From: Locusta migratoria
Lineage: Eukaryota; Arthropoda; Insecta; Orthoptera; Acrididae
Assembly: GCA_026315105.1 (NCBI GenBank)
Contig: CM048746.1
Location: 146,860,730-146,924,729 of the forward strand
Reading direction: 5' to 3'
DNA length: 64,000 nucleotides
A model generated the notes under the pieces. It did not search any database and was not told where the DNA came from. It worked only from the letters and a program-made list of their open reading frames with translations. Of the stretch, positions 32,254 through 42,910 are shown in pieces (position 1 is the first letter of the stretch; each line of letters opens with the position of its first letter). The translations under genes and the position numbers were made by a program.

Positions 32254-32655
32254 TGTTTGTATTGACCATGGTCACAAAGCAAGTGTTACATCTACATAAC
32301 AATCTCTGGTATTTGCTTCTCTTGTATGATCCACCATGTTTGAATCCGTGGCCAGTGACAAAGACAGACCTGGGCACTCAGCCAGGTGACGTGGCAAGAA
32401 TAGTGCTGCGCCGGCGCGATCGCGGATTTGACTGGTTAGTCGCTAAGAGGCAGTGGGCCGTGCCCCAGCAGCTAACCAATCAAATCCGTGATCGCGCCGG
32501 CGCTGTACTACTCTTGCCGCGTCACCTTGCTGAGTGCCTAGGCCTGTCTTTCTCGCCAGTCACGTTTGAATCAGTCAGTGATTGTATGCTGTGTTCACAA
32601 CATCGAATAAAGCTGTTGTTCTGTAAAGTATGTGGTCATTGGGCTCAACTACCCA
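32254..32655 (+). repeat. 3' LTR of Gypsy element 2
   Basis: Begins TGTTTGTATTGACC after G9-CTG, the same junction layout as element 1. It has an AATAAA at 32,606-32,611 and probably ends near 32,655. No 5' partner remains. It contains the long hairpin at 32,354-32,560. Confidence 0.6.
32354..32560. repeat. Long imperfect hairpin inside the LTR, ~86-nt arms
   Basis: Left arm 32,354-32,439 and right arm 32,472-about 32,557 are reverse complements with scattered mismatches (shared blocks CGCCGGCGCGATCGCGG and CTGGGCACTCAGCC). The loop is 32 nt. The stem is CpG-rich, unlike the surrounding DNA. Confidence 0.85.
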
Positions 32656-32799
32656 TAGTAACCTCCACAAGCAGAATCACATTTAAAACATGTTTGCTAC
32701 ATTATGAAGTAATTTTAAAGTCAAACAAAGGTCCGCATCATTAATATCATAGTGATATAAGGTTATTGTGTGACATTTTCATTATAAGTGTTTATATGT

Positions 32800-33235
32800 G
32801 TTTAATCAGGTATCAAATACTTTGGTATTCACCTATTGGTCTTCTAGCATTAAACCCACCAGCCAGCAATAGTAACTGCACTTTGACAGCTGTTATTCCT
32901 TCCATATCAAAAATTACTCCCATACAGCCATGCCACCCATGGACAGCATATTTGCAGTGATGAGAACTTACTTACCCAATATGCTGAACTCCTCAGAAAG
33001 GCCTTCTGACATAGGTATTACTCCCCAGATCTAGTCTGAAAACAAATTTCCTGTGCATATCACCAAGTACACCAAATCCTCCGCCTAACCTTAATAAACA
33101 GCCAAAAGAGGAGCACCTTACTTGCCACCCAATGCCACTTTGGACTGGAACAACCGAACCACAGTGGGACAGCAGATGGTTTTCCCTGTCAGTAGCATTT
33201 TGAACTGTAGTGAATTGTCTGTTTTTGTGCATGAT
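32800..33235 (+). pseudogene. PLE fragment (plus), RT C-terminus and linker
   Basis: Contains a block like NCTLTAVIPSISKITPIQP, the counterpart of DSCHPFHIKRSLPYS in the copy at 22,510, then LATQCHFGLEQP-like linker sequence in another frame. Several stops. Confidence 0.55.
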
Positions 33236-33799
33236 TTTTATCTACTGCTGCCTTTTATTATAAGAGCATGAAAATTAATGTTATGAGCAGCCCGAAAGCA
33301 ATGGAGAACAAACTCCACTTAATCTTCAGTCAGATAATCCACACTTCAACTAATCAAAACCAAAACGGAATGTTATTTCTCTTTATTAAATTTAGAATTG
33401 TCATAGCAAGACTGAATATCAAAATTCCCCAATCCAGCAAATGAATGAAAAATATATCTATTCAAAAAAGTAGATAAAATCGGTTAACATTTTCATAAGT
33501 GAGAATCTCCAGTCTTTCAAAACTAACAATGTGAGTGTAGGTCAGATGTAGGTTACATAAAAAGAAATAATATTGACAGCTATTGACAGATTTATTCCAA
33601 ACAGATCAATAAAAGAGGGGTGATCCTATGTGGTACACAAAAAAGGTTAGATCATTCTAGCCATATCAAAGAAAAAACATGCCAAATTGAAACAGACACA
33701 AAATCCCCTTGATTGGAGAACTTCTACAAAAACTCAAAATTTAGCTTGGACCTCAATGTAAGAAGCTTATAATAGTGTCCACAATGAAACCCTGCCACG
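33236..33799. other. AT-rich DNA, no gene recognised
   Basis: No motif-bearing frame. Part of it may be the 5' portion of the old CR1-like LINE that follows. Confidence 0.4.
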
Positions 33800-34044
33800 T
33801 ACTTTGGTAGAAAATCTTAAGAAATTATGTACATGTATAAGTATATTAGCAGCAAAACACAATTAATACCTTCACTATGTGGTAGCAATGGTGATGTTAC
33901 TGATGAAACTGTTGCCAAATCAAAATTGCTACACACAACTTTCCAAAATTCCTTCAACAAAGAAGATGCAGCAAATACTCCAGAATTTGAAGCAAGAACG
34001 GCTATCAGCATGCATTATTTGGAAGTACATATCCCTGGAGTATT
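33800..34044 (+). pseudogene. Old CR1-like LINE, upstream part (split by RTE copy 3)
   Basis: A decayed coding-like stretch that continues in sense past the RTE insertion at 37,584. The insertion is marked by CCCTGGAGTATT on both sides. Confidence 0.5.
34033..34044. repeat. 12-bp target-site duplication (left) of RTE copy 3
   Basis: CCCTGGAGTATT, repeated exactly at 37,572-37,583. Confidence 0.9.
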
Positions 34045-34208
34045 GTTGTTGTTGTCTGGTTTAATAAAGCTCTCCATGCTACCCTGTCCTGTGCAAGTCT
34101 CTTCATCTGAGAATACGTTCGGCAACCTACATCATTTTGAATCTGCTTACTATATTCGTCCCTCGGTCTCCCTCTACGATTTTTATCCCAAATGCTTCCT
34201 TCTAATGC

Positions 34209-35700
34209 TTAGTTGACAATTCCTTGATATCTCAGAATGTGTCCAACCAATCTATCCCATCTCTTAGTCAGGATATGACAGAAACTCCTTTTCACCCCGA
34301 TTCGGTTAAGCACCTCCCCATTAGTTACATGAACTACCCATCTAATTTTCATCATTCGTCTATAGCACCACATTTCAAAAGCTTCTATCATCTTTTTAAC
34401 TGAACTCCTTATCGTCCACGTTTCACTCCCATACAATGCTACGCTCCAGACAAATGCTTTCAGAAAGAACTTCCTAACATTTCAATTAATATTGGATGTT
34501 AACAAGTTTCGCTTCTTTAGAAATGCTTTTTCTTCCATATCCATTCTGCATTTTATATCTTATTTACTTCAGCCAAATAACAAAATTCATCTACTACTTT
34601 CATTGTCTCATTACCTAATCTAATTCCTCCAGCATCGCCTGATTTTCTGACATTGCAATCCATTACCTTCGTTTTATTGTTGTTAATGTTCATCTTATAT
34701 CTTCCTTTCAAGACACTCTCCATCCCATTAAATTGCTCTTCCAGATCTTTTGCGGTCTCTGAGAGAAGTACTATGTCATCAGCAAACTGCAATGTTTTTA
34801 TTTCTTCTCCCTGGACTTTAATGCCCTCTCCAAATTTCTCCTTCCATTCCTTCACTGCCTGGTCAATGTATAGATTGAACAACATTGGGGACAGGCTACA
34901 ACCATGTCTTACTTCCTTCCCAACCTCTGCGTCCCTTTCTTGCCCTTCGACTCTAATAACCGCTGTCTGGATTCTGTAGAGGTTGAATATAACTCTTCGC
35001 TCTCTATATTTTACCCCTGATACCTTCAGAATTTGGAAGAGTGTATTCCAGTTGACATTGTCAAAAGCTTTCTCCAAATCCACAAACATTAAAAATGTAG
35101 ATTTCCCTTTCCTAAGCATATCTTCTAAAATAAGTCGTAATGTGAGTATTGCCTCCTGTGTTACTACATTTCTCCTAAATCCAAACTGATCTTCCCTGAG
35201 GTCAGTTTCAACAAGTTTTTCCATTCGACTGTAAATAATTTGTGTTAGTATTTTGCACCCACGACTTATTAATGTAATTTTCACACTTGTCTGCACTTAC
35301 TTTCTTTGAAATTGGAATTACAATATTCTTCTTGAAGTCAGAGGGTATTTCCCCTGTCTCATACATCTTGCAAACCAGGTGATACAATTTTTTCATGACT
35401 GACTCTCCTAACAACATCAGCAGTTCAGACGGAATATCATCTACTCCAGGGGCCTTGTTTCAACTCAAGTCCTTCAGCGCTCTGTCAAATTCTTCTCGTA
35501 GTATCATATCTCCTATCTCATCTTCCTCCACTTCATCTTCAATTTCTAGAATACTGTCTTCAAGTTTATTTCCTTTGTATAGACCCTCTATATATTCCTT
35601 CCATAGTTCAGCTTTCTCCTCTTTGCTTAGTACTGGATTTTCGTCTGAGTTCTTGATATTCATACAGCTCCTTTTCTTGCCTCCAAAAGTCTCTTTTATT
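34209..35700 (-). pseudogene. RTE copy 3 reverse transcriptase, broken
   Basis: The longest piece (34,553-35,296) holds FVDLEKAFDNVNWNTLFQIL, GCSLSPMLFNLYIDQAV and the catalytic FADDIVLLSE, all intact. The C-terminal piece (34,209-34,436) has YGSETWTIRSS and WCYRRMMKIRWVVHV. Frame shifts near 34,550 and 35,270 and a stop near 35,700 separate the parts. Comparison with copy A shows what decay has removed. Confidence 0.85.
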
Positions 35701-36111
35701 TACCTGTAGGCAGTATCTATCTTTTCCCTAGTTATGCATTCTTCTATGGTTCTGCATTTGTCCTCTAGCCACTCCTGTTTAGTCAGGGATTTCTATTAAG
35801 CCTTGTCCTTCTGCCTATATGGTCCTCTGCAGCCTTCACTACCCTATCTCTCAGAGCTAGCCATTCTTCTTCTACTGTATTACTTTCCCCCGTTTCAGCC
35901 AATCCTTGCCTAATGCTCCCTCTGAAACTCTCAACCACCTCTGGTTCCTTCAATTTGTCCAGGTTCCATCTCCTAACCTTTCTGCAGTCTCTTAAGTTTT
36001 AATCTGCAGTTCACAACCAATAAGTTATGGTCAGAGTCTATATCTGCCCCTGGATATGTCTTACAGTTTAGAACCTGGTTTCTAAATCTATTCCTTACCA
36101 TTATAAAGTCA

Positions 36112-36534
36112 ATCTACATCTACATCTACATACATACTCCGCAATTCACCGTAAGGTGCGTGGCGGAGGGTACACTGTACCACTACTAGGCATTTCCTTT
36201 CCTATTCCACTCCCAAATTGAACGAGGAAAAAAAGAATGCCTATATGCCTCCGTACGAGCCCTAATTTCTCTTATCTTGTCTTTGTGATCTTTACGCGAA
36301 ATGTAAGTAGGCGGCAGCAAGATCGTACTACACTCAGCTTCAAATTCCGGCCCTCTAAATTTACTTAACAGAAATTCACGAAAAGAACGTCGTCTTTCTT
36401 CCAGCGATCCCCAATTGAGTTGCCGGAGCATTTCCGTGACACTCGCGCATTGGTCGAACCTACCGGTAACAAATCTAGCTGCTCGCCTCTGAACCGCCTC
36501 TATGTCTTCCTTCAAACCGATCTGCTGCCGATCT
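36112..36534 (-). mobile_element. CR1-like LINE 3' end, 5'-truncated, inside RTE copy 3
   Basis: A minus-strand frame ends an RT C-terminal domain: DIEAVQRRAARFVTG, LNWGSLEERRRSF and EAYRHSFFPRSIWEWNRKG. It is followed by a short 3' UTR (TCCGCCACGCACCTTACGG) and an ATGTAGATGTAGATG-type tail at the low-coordinate end. About 420 bp. It interrupts RTE sequence that resumes in register on both sides. An ATCT repeat at 36,112-36,115 and 36,531-36,534 may be the target duplication. The microsatellite-like tail is typical of CR1-group LINEs. Confidence 0.8.
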
Positions 36535-36599
36535 GGTACCTTCCAGTGTCTCCTGGTCTCTTCCATGTATATAGCCTTCTTTTATGATGATTAAACCAA

Positions 36600-37571
36600 G
36601 TGTTGGTGATCATTAAATTGTGCTCTGCACAAAATTCTACCAAGCAATCTCCTCTTTCATTCCTTTTTCCCAGTCCATATTCACCTACTACCATTTCCTT
36701 CTCTTCCCTTTCCTACAACAGAGTTCCAGTCCCCCATCACAATCAAGTTTTCATCTCCCTTAACTTTTTGAATGATTTCTTTGATCTCCTCATACATTTT
36801 TTCGATATCCTCATCATCGGCCGTGCTAGTTGGCATATAAACTTGCACTACTGTGATCGGGGTTGGCTTCGTGTCTATCTTTACTAAGATAATGCGTTCA
36901 ATATGCTGTTCATAGTAACTTACCTGCATTCCTATTTTCTTATTCATTAGCAGACCTACTCCTGCGTTACCACCAACTGATTTTGTATTGATAACCCTGT
37001 ACTCACCTGACCAGAAATCCTGTTCATCCTGTCACCGAACTTCACCCCTACCATATCTAACTTTAACCTATCCATTTCTCTTTTCAAATTTTCTAGCTTA
37101 CCTACGCGATTAAGGGTTAGAACATTCCACACTCCGACCCGTAGAATGCCTGTTTTGTTTTTCTTGATGACGACATCCTCCTGAGTAGTCCCCGCCCGGA
37201 TATCCAAATGGGGGGACTATTTTACCTCCGGAATATTTTACCCAAGAAGACGCCATCATCATATATTCATACAATAGAGCTGCATGTCCTCGGGAGAAGT
37301 AACAACTGTAGTTTCCCCTTGCTTTCAGCCGTTCGCAGTAACTGCATGGCAAAGCCAATTTGCTGATGTTATAAGGCCAGCTCAGCCAATCATCCAGATT
37401 GTTGCCCCTGTAACTACTGAAAAGGCTGCTGCCTCTCTTCAGGAACCATATGTTTGTCTGGCCTTTCCACAGATACCCTTCCACTGTAGTTGCACCTATG
37501 GTATGGCTATCTGCATTGTTGAGGCACGCAAGCCACCCCATCTCGACAATGTCTGTGGTTCATGGGGATGG
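36600..37571 (-). pseudogene. RTE copy 3 endonuclease and 5' region, broken
   Basis: Minus-strand frames carry GVWNVLTLNRVGKLENLK (37,060-37,150), KIDTKPTPITVVQVYMP and NLIVMGDWNSVVGKG (36,690-36,780). The 5' leader also reads as an open frame (37,110-37,541) with YCERLKARGNYSC and RGHAALLYEYMMMASS, the counterpart of which in copy A is cut by the stop at 2804. Confidence 0.75.
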
Positions 37572-37583
37572 CCCTGGAGTATT

Positions 37584-38985
37584 AAAGCAACTTAAATCAC
37601 TTAACAATCAAGATTGTATATCAATTACGTTTCTTACAGAGTATGTCGATGAAATAGCTCCAGCATATACAAAGGCTTGATCAGTCAAAGATCTGTACTC
37701 AAAAACTAGAAAGATGCACAGGTCACTCCAATATTCAAGAAATGCAAAAATTACAGGTTTATATCACTGATGTCACTTTGCAGCAGGATTTTAGAACATA
37801 CACTTTCCTCCAACATTCTGTACTACCTCAAAGATAACAACCTATTGATCCACAGTCAACATTCATTCAGAAAGTGTTGTTTTTGTAAATCACAGCTAGC
37901 TCTCTACTCACATGAAGTGATGAGTGCTATCAACAAGGGATCTCAAATCATATCCATATTTCTGGATTTCTTGAAGTCTTTTGACACTGTACCTCTCAAC
38001 CAATTGCATGCTAATAGAATATCACCACAGTCATGTAATTGGATTCCACTTTCCTGTCAGAAATGACACAGTACGTAGTAACTGATGGAAAGTCATTGAA
38101 AATCATTACCCACGGAAGTGTAATAGGTCTTCATCTATTGTTTATCTTTATAAACAAATTATAAGACAATCTGACTACTTCTCTTATAATATTTGCATAT
38201 GATGCTGTCATTTATTGGTTAGTAAAGTCACTCAAAGATAAAAGATAAAAAGCAGCTGTAAAATGATTTAGATGAGATATCTGCAAGATGGAAAAAGTGG
38301 CAGTTGACCTTAAATAATGAAAAGTTTGAAGTCATCCATAAAAGAACTAAAAGAAATCCAGTCAAATTCATTTGAATGATAAATCAGTCATATTATGGAC
38401 CACAAATTCAATTAATACCTAGGAATTAGAAACATGAAAAACGTTAATTGGAGAGAACACATACAAAATATGGAAGGAAGATGAACCAAAGTCTTTGTTT
38501 CATTGGCAAAACAATTAGAAAATGCTCCAGTTCTACTAAATAAACTGCTTGCACTGCACTAATTTGGAGTATTGCTGCATATTGTCAGATCGCCACCATG
38601 TGGGACTGATAAGAGGATATAGAAAAAGTTCAGAGAAGGGAAGCTCATTTTGTATTATTGCCATATAGTGGACAGTGTGTCATGGAAATGATGCACGGTT
38701 TGTGGTAGAAACCATGGAAAGAAACATGTTATTCATTGTGATGAGGTTTATTTATGAAATCCCTTTCACCAATTTTCTCTTCCAAATGCAAACATATTTT
38801 GTTAGCATCCTCCTATACAGGGAGACACTACCATAATAAAATAAGAGAAATCAGATCAAAAGTGAAAAGATTCAGGTGTTGCTTCTGCCCATGCGCAATT
38901 AGAGAATGGAACATTAGAGAAATACCATAAAAGATTTTTCATGAACCTTCTGCCATGCACTTAAAAGTTATTTTCTGAGTAATAA
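37584..38985 (+). pseudogene. Old CR1-like LINE, RT and 3' end
   Basis: The best frame (37,770-38,066) reads SRILEHTLSSNILYYLKDNN, then QHSFRKCC and SIFLDFLKSFDTVPLNQLH, which are the RT motifs of CR1/L2/Jockey-type LINEs (usual DFSKAFDTVPH). Later parts (FADD-equivalent near 38,180-38,210, AIREWN near 38,895) are in broken frames. It ends near 38,985 with a GATGTAAATATAGAA-like remnant of the CR1-type tail. Confidence 0.65.
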
Positions 38986-39068
38986 TGAAGATGTAAATAT
39001 AGAAACAGATCTCACCAGGGCAAGTAAAATGTCATGCCATGCTGATAGTTTCAATTTTCTTTGAAGGA
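38986..39068. other. Short junction sequence
   Basis: No feature; it lies between the LINE tail and the truncated Gypsy. Confidence 0.4.
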
Positions 39069-41640
39069 TTAATTGATCATGACTTTCTGCCACAGGAATG
39101 ATGATGAAAATGACATTCGTTCCCATGGTTGTTCAGGTGTGGGCCACGGCGAGAGCGAAGATTTGGGTGCTGGAGCATTTGTGGCGCACGAGCTGTAGGC
39201 AGCTACCATGCGCGCAATATCAGCATCTATTCCTGGCCAGTACACATGACGATGGGCCAGATTTTTTGTTCTGGAAGTACCCCATTGTCCTTGATATAGC
39301 AGATTCAGGACATCAGTGCAAAGATCCAAAGGAACAATGACTCTGGGTGTGACGTCATCGGTGGCCAGCAGGATCACCCCACGAAGTGTGGACAGACGCA
39401 GACGAAGATGATAGTAGTTTCGGAGCGGATCCGATGCTTTTCCTGACGGTCTTTCTGGCCATCCATGCTCGATGTGGTGGGCAACCTTGTGGAGGACGGG
39501 ATCAGCAGCTGTAGCTTCCACGATGCGATGTCCGTCAATCGGAAATCCGTCCACCGCCGCCTGAGCAGCTTCATCCACGTGGAAACAGAGCAATTCATCG
39601 TCATCAAAAACGGGATCAGGACCCATGGGAAGACGGGAGAGAGCATCCACATTCGCATGCTGTGTCGTAGGCCGAAAATGAATCTCGTAATTGAATCTAG
39701 ACAAGAATAAAGCCCAACATTGCAATCTGTGTGCTGCTTTTTCAGGAAGAGATACCAACAAATGAAAAAGTGAGACCAATGGCTTGTGGTCTGTGATATG
39801 GTGGAACCTAGTGCCATATAGAAAGACGCTAAACTTTTTTAAAGCATAAACAATGGATAATTGAATCTGGGAGTACTTTGCTTGTGAAGCATTGAGAATC
39901 TTGGATACGTAAGCAATTTGTCGCTCTGTGCCGTCTGGAAATTTATGAGAGAGTACAGCCCCAATGCCATGTTGTGACGCGTCAGCTGCAAGTATTAAAG
40001 GCAGCCCTGGACTGAACGTTGCTAAGCAAGGTGATTTTTGCAAATGAGATTTGAGTGTTTGAAAAGCCTTTTCGCATGGGTCAGACCAAACAAAAGGCAC
40101 ATTCTTCTTCAAAAGACAATTTAAAGGATGTGATATTTCCGCTACAGATGGTATGAACTTGTGATAATAGGCTATTTTACCTAGGAAGTGCTTCACAGAC
40201 GTAGGTCGAGGAAGAGACTCAATTGCAGCAATGTGATCCTTTAAAGGACTGATACCCTCACGTGAGAGACGAAAGCAGTATGCAATGGAGGGTTGAAAAA
40301 ATTTGGACTTGTGAAAGTTACATTTTAACCCTGCTTGTTGCAAAACAGTAAACACTTGTCGAAGGTTCCTGAGATGTTCATCTGTGGATGCCCCTGTGAC
40401 CACAATATCATCCTGATAGTTAATGCATCCCAGTACCGGCGCAAGAAGTTGTTCCAAAAATCTTTGAAAAATAGCAGGCGCGCTGGAAACACCAGACGGC
40501 AAGCTTTGGTGTTGAGTACAAGAAATTGACGAGATCGCTCATCAAGAGGCAATTTATGGTATGCTTCAGACAAATCAATTTTTGAAAAATATTGTCCGCC
40601 CGCTAATTTGGCAACGAGTTCCTCTGGCCACGGCATGGGATACGTGTCAATAATACTTTGTGAATTTACGGCGCTTTTAAAGTCACCGCAAATACGAAGG
40701 GATCCGTTTGGCTTGAGAACCACTACCAAAGGAGAAGCCCATTCACTCGAAGTGATAGGAAAAAGAACACCCGCAGTTGTAAGGCGATCGAGTTCTTGTT
40801 TAACAGAATCGCGAAGTGCAACTGGAAGAGGGCGTGCGCGGAAAAATCGCAGGCGAGAACCATCTTTAAGCGATATGCGGGCTGTGAAAGCAACAGCACG
40901 ACCTAAGCCTGTGGAGAAAAGATCAGAGAATTCAGCAGATAAAGCCTCTATTCTGTCAAATGGAACAATGTCCGAGACCATATTTATAGTGTCATCTACA
41001 GAAAATCCAAAAGCGCAAAATGCGTCATAGCCAAACAAGTCTGTCGTAGCTGCTTTGTCTACAATGAAAAGAGTGAGCGTGCATGTCACATGTTTATATG
41101 TGACCGGTACTTCAAATTGGCCTTTGAGAGCCAGTTGTTGATGGGTATAAGTGCACAAGTTGCGCGAAACAGGTGATAAGGGGGACGCCCCTAGCTTAAC
41201 GTAAGTGTGAGAAGTAATAATAGTCACGGTGGAACCGGTGTCAACTTGCATTTGAATATCCTTTCCTAGGACAGTAACTGAGGCAAAAAGTTTATTGTTT
41301 GAGGAATAAGTGGAGTTGACAAACATGACTGAACCAGCATCAGATTCCATATCATTGATTGTTTGAACTTGTTTGGAACGAGACACGGATGAGATGTGAC
41401 CACGTTTTTTGCACTTGTGGCATTGTGCACATCTTTGAGGGCAGTCGTCAGGCGAGTGCTGCGTGAAACATTTCGGACAAGAGTGCAGAGCATTTGGTGA
41501 CGGTTTTCTCTGAAAAATTATCTTGCTTTTGTTTTGTTTCTGCTGAGAGGGGCGGTATATAGCAGCACCGTTGTCACTTACTTCGCTGTGAGCAGCAGCA
41601 GCTACGGCCCTATCTAACGCAACACAAAGTACTTTGAAGA
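39069..41640 (-). pseudogene. K02A2.6/Mag-type Gypsy Pol and Gag end, truncated at both ends (element 1)
   Basis: Minus strand. Gag zinc-knuckle region (about 41,395-41,500) with CPKCFTQHSPDDCPQRC and CHKCKKRGH. Protease with VDTGST (residues 48-53 of the frame at 41,386). RT fingers SSEWASPLVVVLKPNGSL and KIDLSEAYHKL, then one frame shift near 40,510. RT palm with INYQDDIV (residues 27-34 of the frame at 40,502). RNase H with AADASQHGIGAVL. Integrase zinc-binding region VYWPGIDADIARM, where the usual histidine/cysteine pattern is damaged (QGQWG, CATN). The frame ends just before the integrase core, and no LTR remains on either side. Only one frame shift over about 770 codons suggests moderate age. 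Confidence 0.85.
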
Positions 41641-42633
41641 GTCACTTACTTTTCTCCTTATAGTTAGAATTGAGACAAATATTAAATAATACTTTGAAAT
41701 AAATATCTAAAAAATTTCAACTTGCAATTCTTTGTTTATTAATCCTAAGTTCTTAAAATTTTTCACAGCTACATCCTTCTGCTTAACAAGTAAATTGCTG
41801 TAGTATTAACTCTGTAATTTAATACTAAGAGCCACTTAATTGGCAATGTTTTTATACTTTTGCAAGGCTAATATTGTTTTTTCTTAAATAATTTGTGAAG
41901 TCAATAAAATATAACCAAGAAAACACTTTTCCTGCCATTTTACATTAATTCAGACATCTAAAATTTCTGTTTTGTAGCATTAACATTGTGGAGATTGTGT
42001 ATTATGCAGTAATTCATAAATGCACATATTCTGTTTCTTTTACCCTGTGTTAACAGGTTACCCAGTTGTGCAAACATTTGTAATAGTGGTAGAGTAGCAT
42101 AATAGTCAACTGGTATATGACAGAGTATGGAAAGCTTGCTTCCTTACATCACCCCTTCTTATTTTGTGAAAACTATTACAACACTTTTCCACAAAATAAA
42201 CCTAACTTCACAGGGTTTTATGTCTGTGTCTCGTTGTGACTACCTTAGCACTATACACGACAAAGAATAGTAAAAGCATTAAAATACATATTGTGGTTCA
42301 TGCATCTAACTTAAATTACAAAACATAAATTTTTCAAATTTTACAATTGCCTTAGCAGTTATTTTTTTCCGGAAAGAAAAACATTATGCTATACACAATT
42401 TAAGGCTTCCTCACTTTGACTTGACATGTTGTGGAGAATTCCCTATGGTGAGTGTTTTACATTTACAAAAATAATACATAAATCACATGGCAGAGGGATC
42501 ATAAAATCATTTTTATGGCATTTCTCTACTGTTCCATTCCATAATAACACATGGGAAAAAGGAACATCTAAATCTTTGGATTTTCAATCTGATTTCCCTT
42601 ACTTTATTATCATGATCATATCTCCCTATTATA
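41641..42633. other. AT-rich DNA between two Gypsy elements, no gene
   Basis: No motif-bearing frame, no repeat with other parts of the window. Confidence 0.5.
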
Positions 42634-42639
42634 GGTGGG
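42634..42639. repeat. Target-site duplication GGTGGG (left), Mag-type element 2
   Basis: Repeated at 52,831-52,836 just outside the opposite LTR. Confidence 0.75.
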
Positions 42640-42883
42640 TACTCTTAACGATCACATGACAACAACTAGACCCAGTACTCTACTGATGCTGCAAACCGCT
42701 TACTTATGGTGATAAAAAGCAACTGCCCAATCGGAGAGCGTCCCTTTCTGTCCGGGTACTGTCGGTCGCCAGGTGGTGTGCCGGCTGCCTCCATTGCCAC
42801 TATCTCGCAGCTGGTGGTGCACACATAGGCCAAGGCACCCATTATTTGGAGTGTGGAGTGTCATATGCCACGACATTACAACA
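42640..42883 (-). repeat. 3' LTR of Mag-type element 2
   Basis: Collinear with 52,610-52,830: shared blocks CAGTGGTGCACACA-like, CATTATTTGGAGTG and the TTACAACA end. The two LTRs are clearly diverged, so the insertion is old. Confidence 0.8.
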
Positions 42884-42910
42884 CTCCTCCCCCCCCCCCC
42901 CCCCTCAGGG
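42884..42910 (-). promoter_or_regulatory. Polypurine tract (G-run on the minus strand)
   Basis: On the minus strand a run of about 15-17 Gs followed by GAGGAG directly precedes the 3' LTR. Confidence 0.6.

Larger units (their letters stand above)
34045..37571 (-). mobile_element. RTE-clade LINE copy 3, full length, decayed, with a nested LINE
   Basis: Bounded by a 12-bp target duplication and ending (minus strand) in an ACAACAACAACAAT tail, so the family is about 3.1 kb without the nested insert. It gives the element limits used for copies A and 2. The endonuclease lies at about 36,600-37,200 and the RT at about 34,210-35,700, both on the minus strand. Confidence 0.92.
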
